64,000 nucleotides of DNA, from the NCBI GenBank assembly GCA_964449075.1, contig CAYVBJ010000009.1:28422-92421 (forward strand). Direction: 5' to 3'. The notes under the pieces were generated by a model. That model searched no databases. It saw nothing but the letters and a program-made list of their open reading frames with translations, and was not told the origin of the DNA. This DNA is from CAYVBJ01 sp964449075. Lineage in GTDB: Bacteria > Bacteroidota > Rhodothermia > Balneolales > Balneolaceae. Below are positions 50,521 to 60,360 of the stretch, one piece after another (the first letter of the stretch is position 1; every line of letters begins with the position of its first letter). Position numbers and translations under genes: made by a program.

Positions 50521-50622
50521 GTTTCGAATTTTATTGATTTCAACATTCAGTAAACTTCGAAAGACTTTAAAGATAAGAGTTCGGTAAAAAGAACGCAAAG
50601 AAATTAATCATAAATTGTAAGA

Positions 50623-51588
50623 TCATTCATCGCCTTTAATGTACTTAATTCCTTCTCGAATAAACCCATCACCATAGGCTATAAGCTGAATAAAGGCGGC
50701 TAAAGTAGCTGTTCCTGCAATCAGTACATTTTTCTTTTGAAGAAGTGAATGAAGAAATAGAAAAAGGGCATAAACTACGTACAAATATATGAGGTAAGTT
50801 GAGATTCCCGATGAAAACGCAAAGGATATCAGTGAAATGATAAATCCTGTTAGAAAAATGGCAGGCATACTGTGAAGCCATTGCAGCTCTTCAGGATGAA
50901 AACGGGCTATGTTTATCCTTGCCCGGCCAAAAAACCGAATCTGTTTGTAAAACCGGAACAAATTTGTGCGTCTCTTATGATATACATAAGCGTCTTCAAT
51001 AAAAATAGTTCGAAATCCATTTTTACGTATTCGAATACTGAATTCAATGTCCTCACCCATCCTCGTAATTTTGTATCCGCCTGTTTTTTTATATACCTCT
51101 TTTGATATCCCCATATTAAAACTTCTCGGACGATATTCTCCCAGATGTTTTCTGTGCCCTCTTATTCCCCCCGTTGTAAGCCATGAGGTCATACTGTAGC
51201 TGATAGCCTTTTGAGTAATGGTAAATGAAGGGTGCGATCGGTCGGGGCCGCCCCAGCAGTCGATTTTCTGATTTTCAATCAGATCACTGACACTCTGAAA
51301 ATAGTAAGAAGGGATGATGCAGTCTGAGTCAAAAACAACAAAGTAGTTGCCGTTTGCCATTTCAAATCCATAGTTCCTGGAGAATCCCTGTCCTGAATTT
51401 TCTTTATAGTAGTAACTGACCGTAAGTTTATTTTCAAAAGAACGGACGATATTTTTACAAGTTTTTGTGGAACCATCTTCTACGATTAACACTTCAAAGT
51501 CAGTGAATGTCTGATTTGCCAGGCTTTCAAGCAACTCCCTGATTTCATCAGGCCGGTTGTAGACGGGTACTATAATTGAAAATTGCAT
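50623..51588 (-). CDS. glycosyltransferase family 2 membrane protein
   Basis: 321 residues. GT-A fold: FSIIVPVYNRPDEIRELLESL, VLIVEDGST, NYFVVFDSDCIIP (the metal-binding DxD), and MGEDIEFSIRIRKNGFR (the ED acceptor motif). Two to three C-terminal membrane segments (PAIFLTGFIISLISFAF, IYLYVVYALFLFL, IAGTATLAAFIQLIAYG) anchor it. Probably transfers sugar to a lipid or envelope polysaccharide. No polysaccharide cluster surrounds it. Confidence 0.9.
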   Translation of the reverse strand: MQFSIIVPVYNRPDEIRELLESLANQTFTDFEVLIVEDGSTKTCKNIVRSFENKLTVSYYYKENSGQGFSRNYGFEMANGNYFVVFDSDCIIPSYYFQSVSDLIENQKIDCWGGPDRSHPSFTITQKAISYSMTSWLTTGGIRGHRKHLGEYRPRSFNMGISKEVYKKTGGYKITRMGEDIEFSIRIRKNGFRTIFIEDAYVYHKRRTNLFRFYKQIRFFGRARINIARFHPEELQWLHSMPAIFLTGFIISLISFAFSSGISTYLIYLYVVYALFLFLHSLLQKKNVLIAGTATLAAFIQLIAYGDGFIREGIKYIKGDE

Positions 51589-51665
51589 GTATGCATTTGA
51601 TCGTTATATTTGCTTTCTTTCATGCTGCCAAACTTTTAACAAAATAAGAATTCGATAAAATTGTG

Positions 51666-52784
51666 ATGAACTTTTTCCGCATAATTATAATGATGTTTCT
51701 GCTTAGTTACACAGCCCGGGCTCAGTCCGTTGAAATCCTGACTGCTCCCGGAGATAATACTCAAACATTTAACACTTCAAATGGCAGGTTGAATCTCCAG
51801 GGAAATTCAATTCAGATTCAGTCGGACAATAACCGGGAATCAGTTACCGGCATACTTAGCTGGTCATTGTCGCCGAATGAGTATAAAATCGGCCTGATGG
51901 AAAATGGAAATAAACCTGTATATAAACTTTACAGCTCAGAAACTTTGAATTTGCTTGAAAAAGAATTTGAGTTTGTTGACCCGGAGGATTCATCAATAAA
52001 AATTTATCAATTTGACAACGGTAATTATATCGTTCGTGATAACATATCAAATTTCAACTTTTTCAATGCTGTCGGCAGAAACTTGTTTGGAGTTCAGAAC
52101 CAGTCCGGTAGTCCGCTCGGTGAAACGATTTCTGAGCTGATAAGTGATGAAAACGGTTCAACTGTACTGGTTTATAACCCAGTGATTAAACGTGAAAACA
52201 GCTCCGGATCGAGAGCTAAAATCGTTTATCCTGACGGGACTACTGATATTTTTTATAACTCAGATGACAGGGTGATAGAGAAAGCAGTGATATCCCGGAA
52301 TGGGGCGTTCCTTGTTTTACTCACCAAAAAGGATGGAACTGATGACCAGGTAATTTTATTTGACAGGTTTGGAAGCGGGTTATTTGACATGGAAAGTTCT
52401 GAGGAACTAATTGGTATGAGAATAGATAGTGAAAGCAACTACCTCACTCTTTTTTCATCCAATCGCGTTCAGGTATATGATATAAGTAACGGAGAGAGGA
52501 TTGCAAGCAGCAGTTTCCGGAGCAGTATTGTACATGCAGGCTACCAGGCAGATGACCAACAGATCCTGGTTTTGAGCGGATCAGTGAGAGGGGGTGATAT
52601 AAATGTTGTCAGAGACGTTGAACTGCACGCAATACACACCCGGAAAAGGCAAATTGCAAGGAGTGAGTTCAGCGGAAATATATCTTTTATATCGGCCGAG
52701 AGAATGAGTTTCGAGAGATTATCTCAAAATAACTACATTCTTACAGGGTTAAACAGGGATTTGCAATTCAGAACCAGTTTTTGA
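51666..52784 (+). CDS. exported protein of unknown function, propeller-like
   Basis: 372 residues from ATG 51666 (a GTG three bases earlier is possible). Signal peptide ends at TARAQSVEI. The mature protein has repeated short beta segments with a WD/PQQ-like rhythm (KIGLMENGNKPVYKLYSSET, VIEKAVISRNGAFLVLLT, LIGMRIDSESNYLTLFSSN), suggesting a beta-propeller, but no family is recognised. Isolated gene with a terminator directly after it. Confidence 0.75.
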   Translation: MNFFRIIIMMFLLSYTARAQSVEILTAPGDNTQTFNTSNGRLNLQGNSIQIQSDNNRESVTGILSWSLSPNEYKIGLMENGNKPVYKLYSSETLNLLEKEFEFVDPEDSSIKIYQFDNGNYIVRDNISNFNFFNAVGRNLFGVQNQSGSPLGETISELISDENGSTVLVYNPVIKRENSSGSRAKIVYPDGTTDIFYNSDDRVIEKAVISRNGAFLVLLTKKDGTDDQVILFDRFGSGLFDMESSEELIGMRIDSESNYLTLFSSNRVQVYDISNGERIASSSFRSSIVHAGYQADDQQILVLSGSVRGGDINVVRDVELHAIHTRKRQIARSEFSGNISFISAERMSFERLSQNNYILTGLNRDLQFRTSF

Positions 52785-52788
52785 CACA

Positions 52789-52820
52789 AAAAAACCCGGC
52801 TTGTTTAAGGCCGGGTTTTT
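52789..52820. terminator. bidirectional rho-independent terminator
   Basis: AAAAACCCGGC pairs with GCCGGGTTTTT around 9 nt, with A-run and T-run flanks. It separates the exported protein gene (ends 52784, plus) from clpC (ends 52843, minus) and can serve both. Confidence 0.88.
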
Positions 52821-52842
52821 ATTAATTTCAATTCAAATCTGA

Positions 52843-55431
52843 TCAGGTTCTGGCTTTCTCAGATTCAGAACGTGATTCATCATCTGGTCCGGATGACTCT
52901 GAATCATCTTTTTTAGTTTCCGATTCCGGTAATTGCCAGTCGAAAGCAAGCCCGTCCCTCGATTTGTTCATTTTGATTTTCACAATGGAACCTTCGGGGT
53001 GTTCTGCTCCCAAAATTTCTTCCGCAAGCGGATCTTCGACATATTTCTGAATTGCCCTTCGAAGTGGCCGGGCGCCATATTTCTGATCAAACCCTTTATC
53101 TGACAGGAACTCCTTGGCGCCTTTGGTTATGTCGAAATCGTACCCGATATCCTTGATTCGCTTAAAGAGTTCTTCTGAAAGAAGATCAATAATTTTAAAG
53201 ATATCAGTTTTTTCAAGTGGTCTGAATGTAATTACATCATCAATCCTGTTCAGAAACTCGGGATTGAAAACTTTTTTCAGAGCATCCTGAATTGTCGATT
53301 TCATCTGTGCATAATCGAATTGAGCGTCGTCAGCGGAGAACCCGATACCTTTTCCCATGTTACGAATATCACGGGCACCAATGTTTGATGTCATGATAAT
53401 GATCGTGTTTCGGAAATCAATTTTACGTCCGAGGCTGTCGGTTAGAATGCCATCATCGAGTACCTGCAGTAAAATATTGAATACATCGGGGTGGGCTTTC
53501 TCAATTTCATCAAGAAGAACCACACTGTATGGCTTTCGGCGCACTTTTTCAGTAAGTATTCCGCCTTCTTCATAACCTACATAACCCGGAGGCGCACCAA
53601 CAAGGCGAGACACACTGAATTTTTCCATGTACTCACTCATGTCGATCCTGATCAGGGTGTCTTCTTTATCAAACAGGTACCTGGCAAGAACTTTTGCCAT
53701 TTCTGTTTTTCCGACGCCGGTTGGGCCGAGAAAAATAAATGAGCCAATTGGTCTGGCAGGATCTTTCAGGCCGGCACGGGTCCGTTGAATTGCTTTGGTC
53801 AGCTTTTCGATGGCTTCGGTTTGCCCGATAATATTTTTATTGAGCTCTTCTTTCATCTTAAGAAGTTTCTGGCCTTCTTTCTGGCTGATTTTATTGACAG
53901 GCACGCCACTCATCATGGCAACAACTGACGCCACATCTTCATCTTCAACATCATATACAATGTGTTCCGACTCTTTCTCCCAGTCACGTTGTGCTTGTTC
54001 AAGCTCTTCGGTTAATCTTTTTTCAGTATCCCTGAGCCTTGCAGCTTCTTCGAATCTCTGCTTTTTCACCATAGAGTTTTTCTCATGGCTGATTCGCTCA
54101 ATCTCCTCCTCGAGATCAATAATATGCTGTGGTACTGTAATGTTTGAGAGATGAACACGGGCACCCGCTTCATCAAGAGCATCAATTGCCTTATCGGGAA
54201 GGAAATGGTCCGTTACATATCTGTCAGTCAGTTTTACGCATGCTTTCAGAGCTTCTTCGGAGTAGCGAACACTATGGTGCTTTTCATATTTGCTTTTAAT
54301 CTGGTTCAGAATTTCAATAGTCTCTTCCGGAGTTGTCGGATCAACCATGATTTTCTGAAAGCGTCTTTCAAGCGCGCCATCTTTTTCTATATACTGGCGG
54401 TATTCGTTTAAAGTGGTTGCCCCGATTGCCTGAACTTCACCACGGGCAAGAGCCGGTTTCAGCATATTGGATGCATCAAGAGAACCACTTGCGCCTCCGG
54501 CGCCCACAATTGTATGGAGCTCATCAATAAACAGAATTACATTATCTGTTTTTTCGAGCTCACTCATAACAGCTTTCATGCGTTCTTCAAACTGGCCCCT
54601 GTATTTTGTTCCCGCAACAAGTGCTGCAAGATCGAGTGCAATAACACGCTTATCATAGAGAACTCTAGAAACTTTTCTCTCATTAATGCGGGTTGCGAGT
54701 CCCTCTGCTATAGCGGTTTTACCCACACCGGGTTCACCGATAAGTACAGGGTTATTCTTTTTTCTTCGGCTTAAAACCTGAGCTACACGTTCTATTTCTT
54801 TTTCACGGCCAATAATCGGGTCTAATCGGCCTTCTTCTGCGAGTTGCGTGAGATCACGCCCAAAATTGTCGAGTACGGGGGTTTTTGATTTTTCCATTTT
54901 CTTTTCTCTGGAGCTTCCGGATGAACTTCCTCCCTTTGAGGAAGAAATACTTGCACTGGCAGTTCTGGAATCACCTCTGCCTGTATCACGGGAATTTCCG
55001 GTGATAATCAGATCGAGTTCCTCCCGGACTGCATCATATGAAATACTAAATTGCTGTAATATCTGGGCCGCAATGTTTTCCTCATCACGAAGCAGTGATA
55101 ATAAGAGATGCTCCGTTCCGATTGTTTCACTTTTATATAGTTTGGCTTCCAGATATGTTATCCGCAGAACTTTCTCAGCCTGTTTTGTCAGTGGAATATT
55201 TCCAACCGTAACGGTGCCGCCGGTTCCGCGAACTGTGTCTTCAATCGTTTTTTTAAGTTTATATAAATCGCAATCGAGGTTTTTTAAAATGCGTACAGCT
55301 ACGCCATCTCCCAATCTCACGATTCCTAATATCAGATGTTCAGTGCCGATATAATCATGTCCCAGCCTGAGAGCTTCCTCCCGGCTGAACTGAATTACGT
55401 CACGAACTTTACTTGAAAAATTACCCTCCAT
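52843..55431 (-). CDS. clpC: ATP-dependent Clp protease ATP-binding subunit ClpC
   Basis: 862 residues. Double Clp N-repeat (1-150, FSREEALRLGHDYIGTEHLI and ETIGTEHLLLSLLRDE), a Ser/Gly-rich linker, AAA1 with Walker A GEPGVGKTA near residue 230 and Walker B VILFIDELHT, a UVR-type middle domain (MVKKQRFEEAARLRDTE), AAA2 with GPTGVGKTE and VVLLDEIEKAHPD, and an acidic C-tail. The M-domain length and UVR point to ClpC rather than ClpB or ClpA. Unfolds substrates for ClpP. A small inverted repeat lies upstream. Confidence 0.95.
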   Translation of the reverse strand: MEGNFSSKVRDVIQFSREEALRLGHDYIGTEHLILGIVRLGDGVAVRILKNLDCDLYKLKKTIEDTVRGTGGTVTVGNIPLTKQAEKVLRITYLEAKLYKSETIGTEHLLLSLLRDEENIAAQILQQFSISYDAVREELDLIITGNSRDTGRGDSRTASASISSSKGGSSSGSSREKKMEKSKTPVLDNFGRDLTQLAEEGRLDPIIGREKEIERVAQVLSRRKKNNPVLIGEPGVGKTAIAEGLATRINERKVSRVLYDKRVIALDLAALVAGTKYRGQFEERMKAVMSELEKTDNVILFIDELHTIVGAGGASGSLDASNMLKPALARGEVQAIGATTLNEYRQYIEKDGALERRFQKIMVDPTTPEETIEILNQIKSKYEKHHSVRYSEEALKACVKLTDRYVTDHFLPDKAIDALDEAGARVHLSNITVPQHIIDLEEEIERISHEKNSMVKKQRFEEAARLRDTEKRLTEELEQAQRDWEKESEHIVYDVEDEDVASVVAMMSGVPVNKISQKEGQKLLKMKEELNKNIIGQTEAIEKLTKAIQRTRAGLKDPARPIGSFIFLGPTGVGKTEMAKVLARYLFDKEDTLIRIDMSEYMEKFSVSRLVGAPPGYVGYEEGGILTEKVRRKPYSVVLLDEIEKAHPDVFNILLQVLDDGILTDSLGRKIDFRNTIIIMTSNIGARDIRNMGKGIGFSADDAQFDYAQMKSTIQDALKKVFNPEFLNRIDDVITFRPLEKTDIFKIIDLLSEELFKRIKDIGYDFDITKGAKEFLSDKGFDQKYGARPLRRAIQKYVEDPLAEEILGAEHPEGSIVKIKMNKSRDGLAFDWQLPESETKKDDSESSGPDDESRSESEKART

Positions 55432-55521
55432 AGGATACCTGCTAAATTTGAATGATTAATTACACCAAATAAACGAGCGAAACTAATGTTTAGTTCATGC
55501 TTCTTATTTACGAAAGTATGG

Positions 55522-55541
55522 TTGCATTAATGTAAATGCAA
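55522..55541 (-). promoter_or_regulatory. inverted repeat upstream of clpC
   Basis: TTGCATT (55522-55528) pairs with AATGCAA (55535-55541) around 6 bp, about 90 bp before the clpC ATG. It does not match the CtsR or CIRCE sequences I know. Could be an operator; evidence is only symmetry and position. Confidence 0.3.
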
Positions 55542-55588
55542 ACATTATTACAGTAAAGGAAATGAAAAAGAGTTGTTGATAAAATTTA

Positions 55589-57109
55589 TTAATAAAGCGG
55601 TTTGCCGCTCATCTCCCCGGGCTGATCCAGATTCATCATTTTTAACAGAGTTGGAGCAACATCCGCAAGTATGCCATTATCAATTTCTCTCTCATCTTCA
55701 CCAATTAAAATAACGGGAACCGGTGCGGTTGTATGCGCTGTATGCGGGCTGCCGTCAGGTTCAATCATGCGATCTGAATTTCCGTGGTCTGCAATAATCA
55801 AAATCTTGTAGCCGTGAGCCCGGGCAGTTTCAACTACCTTTTTTAGCTGATGATCGATCGTCTCAATTGCCTGTATGACCGCTTCCATAACACCTGTATG
55901 ACCTACCATGTCAGGGTTTGCAAAATTTAATATCGCCAGGTGATATTTTTCAGATTCAAGTGCGGCACAGAGCTTATCTGCCACTTCCGGTGCACTCATT
56001 TCGGGCTGCAAATCGTACGTTGCAACTTTCGGGCTTGGCACCATGATTCGTTCTTCATTTTTATTTGGCTCTTCAACTCCACCGTTAAAGAAGTAGGTGA
56101 CATGGGGATATTTTTCAGTTTCAGCAATCCGAAGCTGTTTCAATCCCTTCTTGCTTACATATTCACCAAGCGTATTTTTTAAGTCGGCCGGCGGATATGC
56201 AACTTCTATATCACCACTGAACTGATCGTCATAAGAGGTAAAACTGGAAATATGCAGATCAAGATCTTCTGTTTCAAACTCGACTTCATCAAACCGGAGA
56301 AACGCTTTATTCAGCTGTCTCATCCGGTCACCCCGAAAGTTGTAAAAAATAACGGTATCACCTTTACGGATCCGGGTGGTATCAGATGTTTTTAAAAGGT
56401 GCGGCTCCAAAAACTCATCAGTGATATCATTATTATAGGAGTTCTCAAAAACATCTTCTGGATTTTCATACTCTTTACCTTTTCCGCGGACAAGCAAATC
56501 GTAAGCTTTCTCCGTTCTTTCCCAGCGGTTGTCGCGGTCCATGGCATAGTACCTGCCTACAATTGAGGCAAGTGTTCCGGTGCCGATTTCCTCTGCCTCT
56601 TTTTGAAATTCCCTGCAGTATTCCAAACCGCCATGGGGTGAAGTGTCGCGGCCATCCGTGAATGCGTGTACATATGTTTTGTCCAGATCGAACTTTTTGG
56701 CCATCCTGAGAAGGGCAAAGAGATGCTCATTATGACTGTGAACGCCACCATCTGAAAAGAGACCCATAATATGAATGCGGCCCTTTTCTGAAGCTCGCTC
56801 AAAAGATTTTACCAGCACCTCATTTTCATAAAAAGAGCCGTCTTCAATCGACTGGTTGATACGTGAAAGTTCCTGCCATACAACTCTTCCGGCCCCAATA
56901 TTCAAATGGCCTACTTCTGAATTTCCAAACTGACCTTCAGGTAAACCAACACTTTTACCGCTTGCCGAAAGCTCTGCATGCGGGTATTTTTCGAAAAGGG
57001 AGTCTATAAATGGTTTGTTTGCTTTTTCAATGGCACTGACCTCAGGATCCTCAGAAATGCCATATCCGTCAAGAATTACTAAAAGCGCTTTGGATGGAGG
57101 AGTGTTCAC
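55589..57109 (-). CDS. gpmI: 2,3-bisphosphoglycerate-independent phosphoglycerate mutase
   Basis: 506 residues. Alkaline-phosphatase-like fold: LLVILDGYGI (metal Asp), catalytic serine in FGNSEVGHLNIGAGR, DGRDTSPHGGL, FYNFRGDRMRQ, and the second metal set NFANPDMVGHTG and IIADHGNSDRM, HTAHTTAPVPVIL. Interconverts 3- and 2-phosphoglycerate in glycolysis. Two bases separate it from the upstream rpsT stop. Confidence 0.97.
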   Translation of the reverse strand: MNTPPSKALLVILDGYGISEDPEVSAIEKANKPFIDSLFEKYPHAELSASGKSVGLPEGQFGNSEVGHLNIGAGRVVWQELSRINQSIEDGSFYENEVLVKSFERASEKGRIHIMGLFSDGGVHSHNEHLFALLRMAKKFDLDKTYVHAFTDGRDTSPHGGLEYCREFQKEAEEIGTGTLASIVGRYYAMDRDNRWERTEKAYDLLVRGKGKEYENPEDVFENSYNNDITDEFLEPHLLKTSDTTRIRKGDTVIFYNFRGDRMRQLNKAFLRFDEVEFETEDLDLHISSFTSYDDQFSGDIEVAYPPADLKNTLGEYVSKKGLKQLRIAETEKYPHVTYFFNGGVEEPNKNEERIMVPSPKVATYDLQPEMSAPEVADKLCAALESEKYHLAILNFANPDMVGHTGVMEAVIQAIETIDHQLKKVVETARAHGYKILIIADHGNSDRMIEPDGSPHTAHTTAPVPVILIGEDEREIDNGILADVAPTLLKMMNLDQPGEMSGKPLY

Positions 57110-57111
57110 AA

Positions 57112-57363
57112 TTACAGGTTATTTACATGTTTCGTAAGCCTGGCCTTTTTACGTGCTGCGTTATTAGGATGAATTATTCCTCTTAATGAGAGTCTGTCAA
57201 TGAGACTGACAGCCTTTTTCAGATGCTGAGCAGCTTCCGTTTTATCAGTTGAATTCAAAACATTTTTAATGAGAGTCCGCATTTTAGAACGTCTGCTCTT
57301 GTTGTGCTCTCGTTTTTTTGCATTTTGTCGCAGTCGTTTCTCTGCGGATTTATGTTGTGGCAT
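57112..57363 (-). CDS. rpsT: 30S ribosomal protein S20
   Basis: 83 residues, basic and helical, starting MPQHKSAEKRLRQNAKKREHN, with SRRSKMRTLIKNVL and the C-terminal KGIIH-like segment (RGIIHPNNAARKKARLTKHV) diagnostic of bS20. Lies directly before gpmI on the minus strand, and divergent from cmk. Confidence 0.96.
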   Translation of the reverse strand: MPQHKSAEKRLRQNAKKREHNKSRRSKMRTLIKNVLNSTDKTEAAQHLKKAVSLIDRLSLRGIIHPNNAARKKARLTKHVNNL

Positions 57364-57485
57364 AATTTTATGATTTAAACTTGTTAATACCCGAATATTT
57401 AAAGTTTGGAAAATTAAGATTTATCCCGTCACAATTCAAGAATAGATTGAATCTTTCTCAAATTAAATTTAAATTAGCTGTTCTC

Positions 57486-58151
57486 ATGATGATAATTGTA
57501 ATTGATGGACCTGCCGGTTCAGGTAAAAGTTCTACCGCTAAAGCTATTGCAAATAAACTTGATATTCAATATTTGGATTCAGGTGCTATTTACAGGGCAA
57601 TCACTTTGATCTGGCTGGAACAAGATAAACCATCGGATGAGAAGTTCTTTGAGTCTTTGTCGGAATATGAAATTCAATTCGATTTTACTGATTCTACTTT
57701 TTTTGTAAATATTAATGGTCATAACGTAACCGACCGGATAAGATCGGAAGAGGTATCAAATAATGTCAGTGAAATTGCAGCAAAGAAAAATATCAGGGGG
57801 TATGTGAATTCCCTGATGCGCGAAACTGTCAAAAAAGACGGTATCTTCATTGCTGATGGGCGAGATCTTGGCACTGCAGTTTTCCCTGATGCAGCTTTAA
57901 AGTTTTATATGGATGCATCAGTTGAAGAGAGAGCCAGGCGGCGTTTCAATGAATTGAATCATACAAATGGGAATATCTCGGAAGCAGATATTAAAAAGAA
58001 TATCATGCAAAGAGATAAAAAAGATTCCACAAGGTCAGCTGATCCGCTGAAAAAAGCAGATGATGCAGTTTATATTGATACATCAGAGCTGACTTTTGAT
58101 GAGCAGGTGAACAAAATCAGTTCAGTTATCAAAAAGAGAATTTTAAACTAA
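57486..58151 (+). CDS. cmk: cytidylate kinase
   Basis: 221-222 residues from ATG 57486 or 57489 (MMIIVIDGPAGSGKSSTAKA). The longer frame back to a TTG at 57381 adds 35 residues with no family support and is rejected. P-loop GPAGSGKSS, YLDSGAIYRAITL, FIADGRDLGTAVFPDA and the LID region RARRRFNEL are typical. Phosphorylates CMP/dCMP. cmk followed by rpsA is a widely conserved pair. Confidence 0.95.
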   Translation: MMIIVIDGPAGSGKSSTAKAIANKLDIQYLDSGAIYRAITLIWLEQDKPSDEKFFESLSEYEIQFDFTDSTFFVNINGHNVTDRIRSEEVSNNVSEIAAKKNIRGYVNSLMRETVKKDGIFIADGRDLGTAVFPDAALKFYMDASVEERARRRFNELNHTNGNISEADIKKNIMQRDKKDSTRSADPLKKADDAVYIDTSELTFDEQVNKISSVIKKRILN

Positions 58152-58168
58152 AACATAAACTCTAATCC

Positions 58169-58187
58169 CATTCTGAAAGTCAGAATG
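58169..58187 (+). promoter_or_regulatory. hairpin in the rpsA leader
   Basis: CATTCTG and CAGAATG are perfect 7-bp arms around AAAGT, followed by a T-rich stretch. In the 63-bp gap between cmk and rpsA it could act as a weak attenuator or as part of an rpsA leader control site. No further support. Confidence 0.35.
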
Positions 58188-58214
58188 CGGTTTATTTATT
58201 AACAGGTTATTTAA

Positions 58215-60248
58215 ATGACAGAAGATCTAAAAAATAAAAACATAAACGAAGAGAAAGAAGAAAACACAGAACTTAATGAAACAGATGTAGCTGAAACAAA
58301 AGAGACCGCTGAAGCGGAAACAGCTGCTGATGTAACCACTGAATCTGAAAAAAGAGAAGAAGAGAAGCCGGAAGCAGCTGAATCAAGTGAGACCACAACT
58401 TCCGATGAAGAGCAAACCAGTGAAGAGGTTGTTGAAGAAGTTGAAGAAGAGGAAATTCACACCTACACAGGCGAAGTAGACGAAGAGGTTTATACGTTCG
58501 ACCAGCTCCAGGCAGCCTCAGATGACTATACGGATACTGAGTTCAATGAGCTCGCCTCCATGTATGAAGACACTCTGAATGAGATTGAAGAAAAAGAAAT
58601 TGTTACCGGGATTGTCGTTTCGGTAGATGAAAAATATGTAGTAGTCGACATTGGTTTTAAATCGGAAGGAATTGTACCTGTTAATGAATTTTCATCCAAA
58701 GTGATTGAAAATCTTCAGCCGGGCGATGAAGTTGAAGTTTTTCTCGATAAGGTTGAAGATCGTGAGGGCCAGCTGATCCTGTCGCGCAAGAAGGCTGATG
58801 TATTGCAGGCCTGGGAGAAAATTGAAGAGGCTCACGAAACCGGTGAAATTATTGAAGGATATATCAAAAGACGTATTAAAGGCGGAATGGTTGCAGATGT
58901 GTTCGGGATAGATGCTTTCCTGCCGGGTTCTCAAATCGATGTTCGTCCTGTTCGTGATTTTGATGCATACGTTGGTAAAACAATGGAATTTCAGGTTGTA
59001 AAATTAAACATGCAGGCTGAGAATGTAGTTGTATCTCACAGGGCTTTGATTGAGTCTGATCTTGAAGAGCAGCGTGAAGAAATTCTGGAAACCATCGAAG
59101 CCGGTCAGGTTCTGGAAGGAATTGTCAAAAACATAACTGATTTCGGGGTATTTATCGATCTTGGCGGCGTTGACGGATTGTTGCACATTACAGACCTCTC
59201 ATGGGGACGAGTAGACCATCCGGAAGAGATTGTGAAACTCGACCAAAGAATGAATGTGGCCGTGATTGAATTTGATGAAAACAGCAAACGGGTGTCACTC
59301 GGTTTAAAACAACTTCAGCCACATCCATGGAATGAAATCCATAAAAAGTATCCTGAAAACCTCAGAGTACAGGGCCGCGTCGTTTCCATTGCCGATTACG
59401 GTGCATTTATTGAACTGGAAAAAGGAGTGGAAGGACTGATTCACATCAGTGAAATGTCGTGGACACAGCATGTTAAGCATCCGTCTCAACTGGTTCAGAA
59501 AGATGATATCATTGAGTGCGTGGTACTTAATATCAATGAGGATGAGAAGAAGATCTCTCTTGGTGTAAAACAACTCGAAAACGATCCCTGGAGCGAAATT
59601 CAGACAAGGTACCCGGTTGGGTCAAAACATAAAGGAACAGTCAGAAACCTCACCAACTTCGGTGTGTTTGTGGAACTGGAGCCCGGTATAGACGGACTTA
59701 TCCATATTTCTGATCTCAGCTGGACCGAAAACGTGGATCATCCGAATGATCTTGTTGAAAAAGGACAGGAGATCGAAGTTGTGATACTGGCAATAGACTT
59801 TGAGAATCGCAGAATTACTCTCGGACATAAACAAGTTGGAGAGAATCCGTGGGAAAAATATGCTGAAGAATACGGACCCGGATCAAAGGTGGAAGGTGAA
59901 GTTTCAAAAGTTACTGATAAAGGCATGTTTGTAAAACTGCCACTCGGGGTAGATGCCTTTTTACCAGGTGATAAGCTTGCCGAGCCTGTTGAAGATCTCA
60001 GTTCTGCTTTTAGTGAAGGAGATAAAGTTGAAGGTTTTGTTGTTGAGTTTGATGAGTCAAGCAAAACAATTGAAATTACTCAGAAAGAGGTAGAAGCCAA
60101 GAAAACCAAAGAAAAGCCTAAAAAGGCTAAAAAGGCTAAAGATACCGGCAAAGTTGAGACCGGGACACCAACTCTGGGCGAAGTTTCCGGACTTGCAGAA
60201 AAGCTTGCCAGTAAAGAGAAGGAAGAAGAGGAAGAAGAGAAAGAGTAA
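58215..60248 (+). CDS. rpsA: 30S ribosomal protein S1 with long acidic N-terminal extension
   Basis: 677 residues. Residues 1-85 are almost purely Glu/Thr/Ala/Asp/Lys and probably disordered. Six S1 (OB-fold) repeats follow from about residue 125: the first two are divergent (VTGIVVSVDEKYVVVDIGFK; IEGYIKRRIKGGMVADVFG), then four of the form GIVKNITDFGVFIDLGGVDG ... LHITDLSW. The C-terminus is Lys-rich then Glu-rich. Six repeats match full-length S1, which brings mRNA to the 30S subunit. The E. coli protein is 557 residues, so the N-extension and tail account for the excess. Follows cmk. Confidence 0.95.
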   Translation: MTEDLKNKNINEEKEENTELNETDVAETKETAEAETAADVTTESEKREEEKPEAAESSETTTSDEEQTSEEVVEEVEEEEIHTYTGEVDEEVYTFDQLQAASDDYTDTEFNELASMYEDTLNEIEEKEIVTGIVVSVDEKYVVVDIGFKSEGIVPVNEFSSKVIENLQPGDEVEVFLDKVEDREGQLILSRKKADVLQAWEKIEEAHETGEIIEGYIKRRIKGGMVADVFGIDAFLPGSQIDVRPVRDFDAYVGKTMEFQVVKLNMQAENVVVSHRALIESDLEEQREEILETIEAGQVLEGIVKNITDFGVFIDLGGVDGLLHITDLSWGRVDHPEEIVKLDQRMNVAVIEFDENSKRVSLGLKQLQPHPWNEIHKKYPENLRVQGRVVSIADYGAFIELEKGVEGLIHISEMSWTQHVKHPSQLVQKDDIIECVVLNINEDEKKISLGVKQLENDPWSEIQTRYPVGSKHKGTVRNLTNFGVFVELEPGIDGLIHISDLSWTENVDHPNDLVEKGQEIEVVILAIDFENRRITLGHKQVGENPWEKYAEEYGPGSKVEGEVSKVTDKGMFVKLPLGVDAFLPGDKLAEPVEDLSSAFSEGDKVEGFVVEFDESSKTIEITQKEVEAKKTKEKPKKAKKAKDTGKVETGTPTLGEVSGLAEKLASKEKEEEEEEKE

Positions 60249-60293
60249 ATACACTTCATAATTCTCTTCTGAGTTACTTTCAGATAAAAATTA

Positions 60294-60329
60294 AAAAAGC
60301 TTCCTGTTTCGCCAGGAAGCTTTTTTTTG
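60294..60329 (+). terminator. rho-independent terminator after rpsA
   Basis: AGCTTCCTG pairs with CAGGAAGCT around a 6-nt loop, with A-run before and a T-run of eight after. Ends the cmk-rpsA transcript about 45 bp past the stop. Confidence 0.88.
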
Positions 60330-60360
60330 TAGTAGAATTTTTAATAGGTCAAAATATTAT

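Noticed and set aside
50416..50598. 60-codon minus-strand ORF over tRNA-Pro
   Set aside because: Most of it is the tRNA-Pro gene; the peptide is a known kind of tRNA-derived false ORF.
53357..55354. series of plus-strand ORFs up to 168 codons
   Set aside because: Antisense shadows of clpC, rich in Ser and Arg as expected from reverse reading of AAA+ coding sequence.
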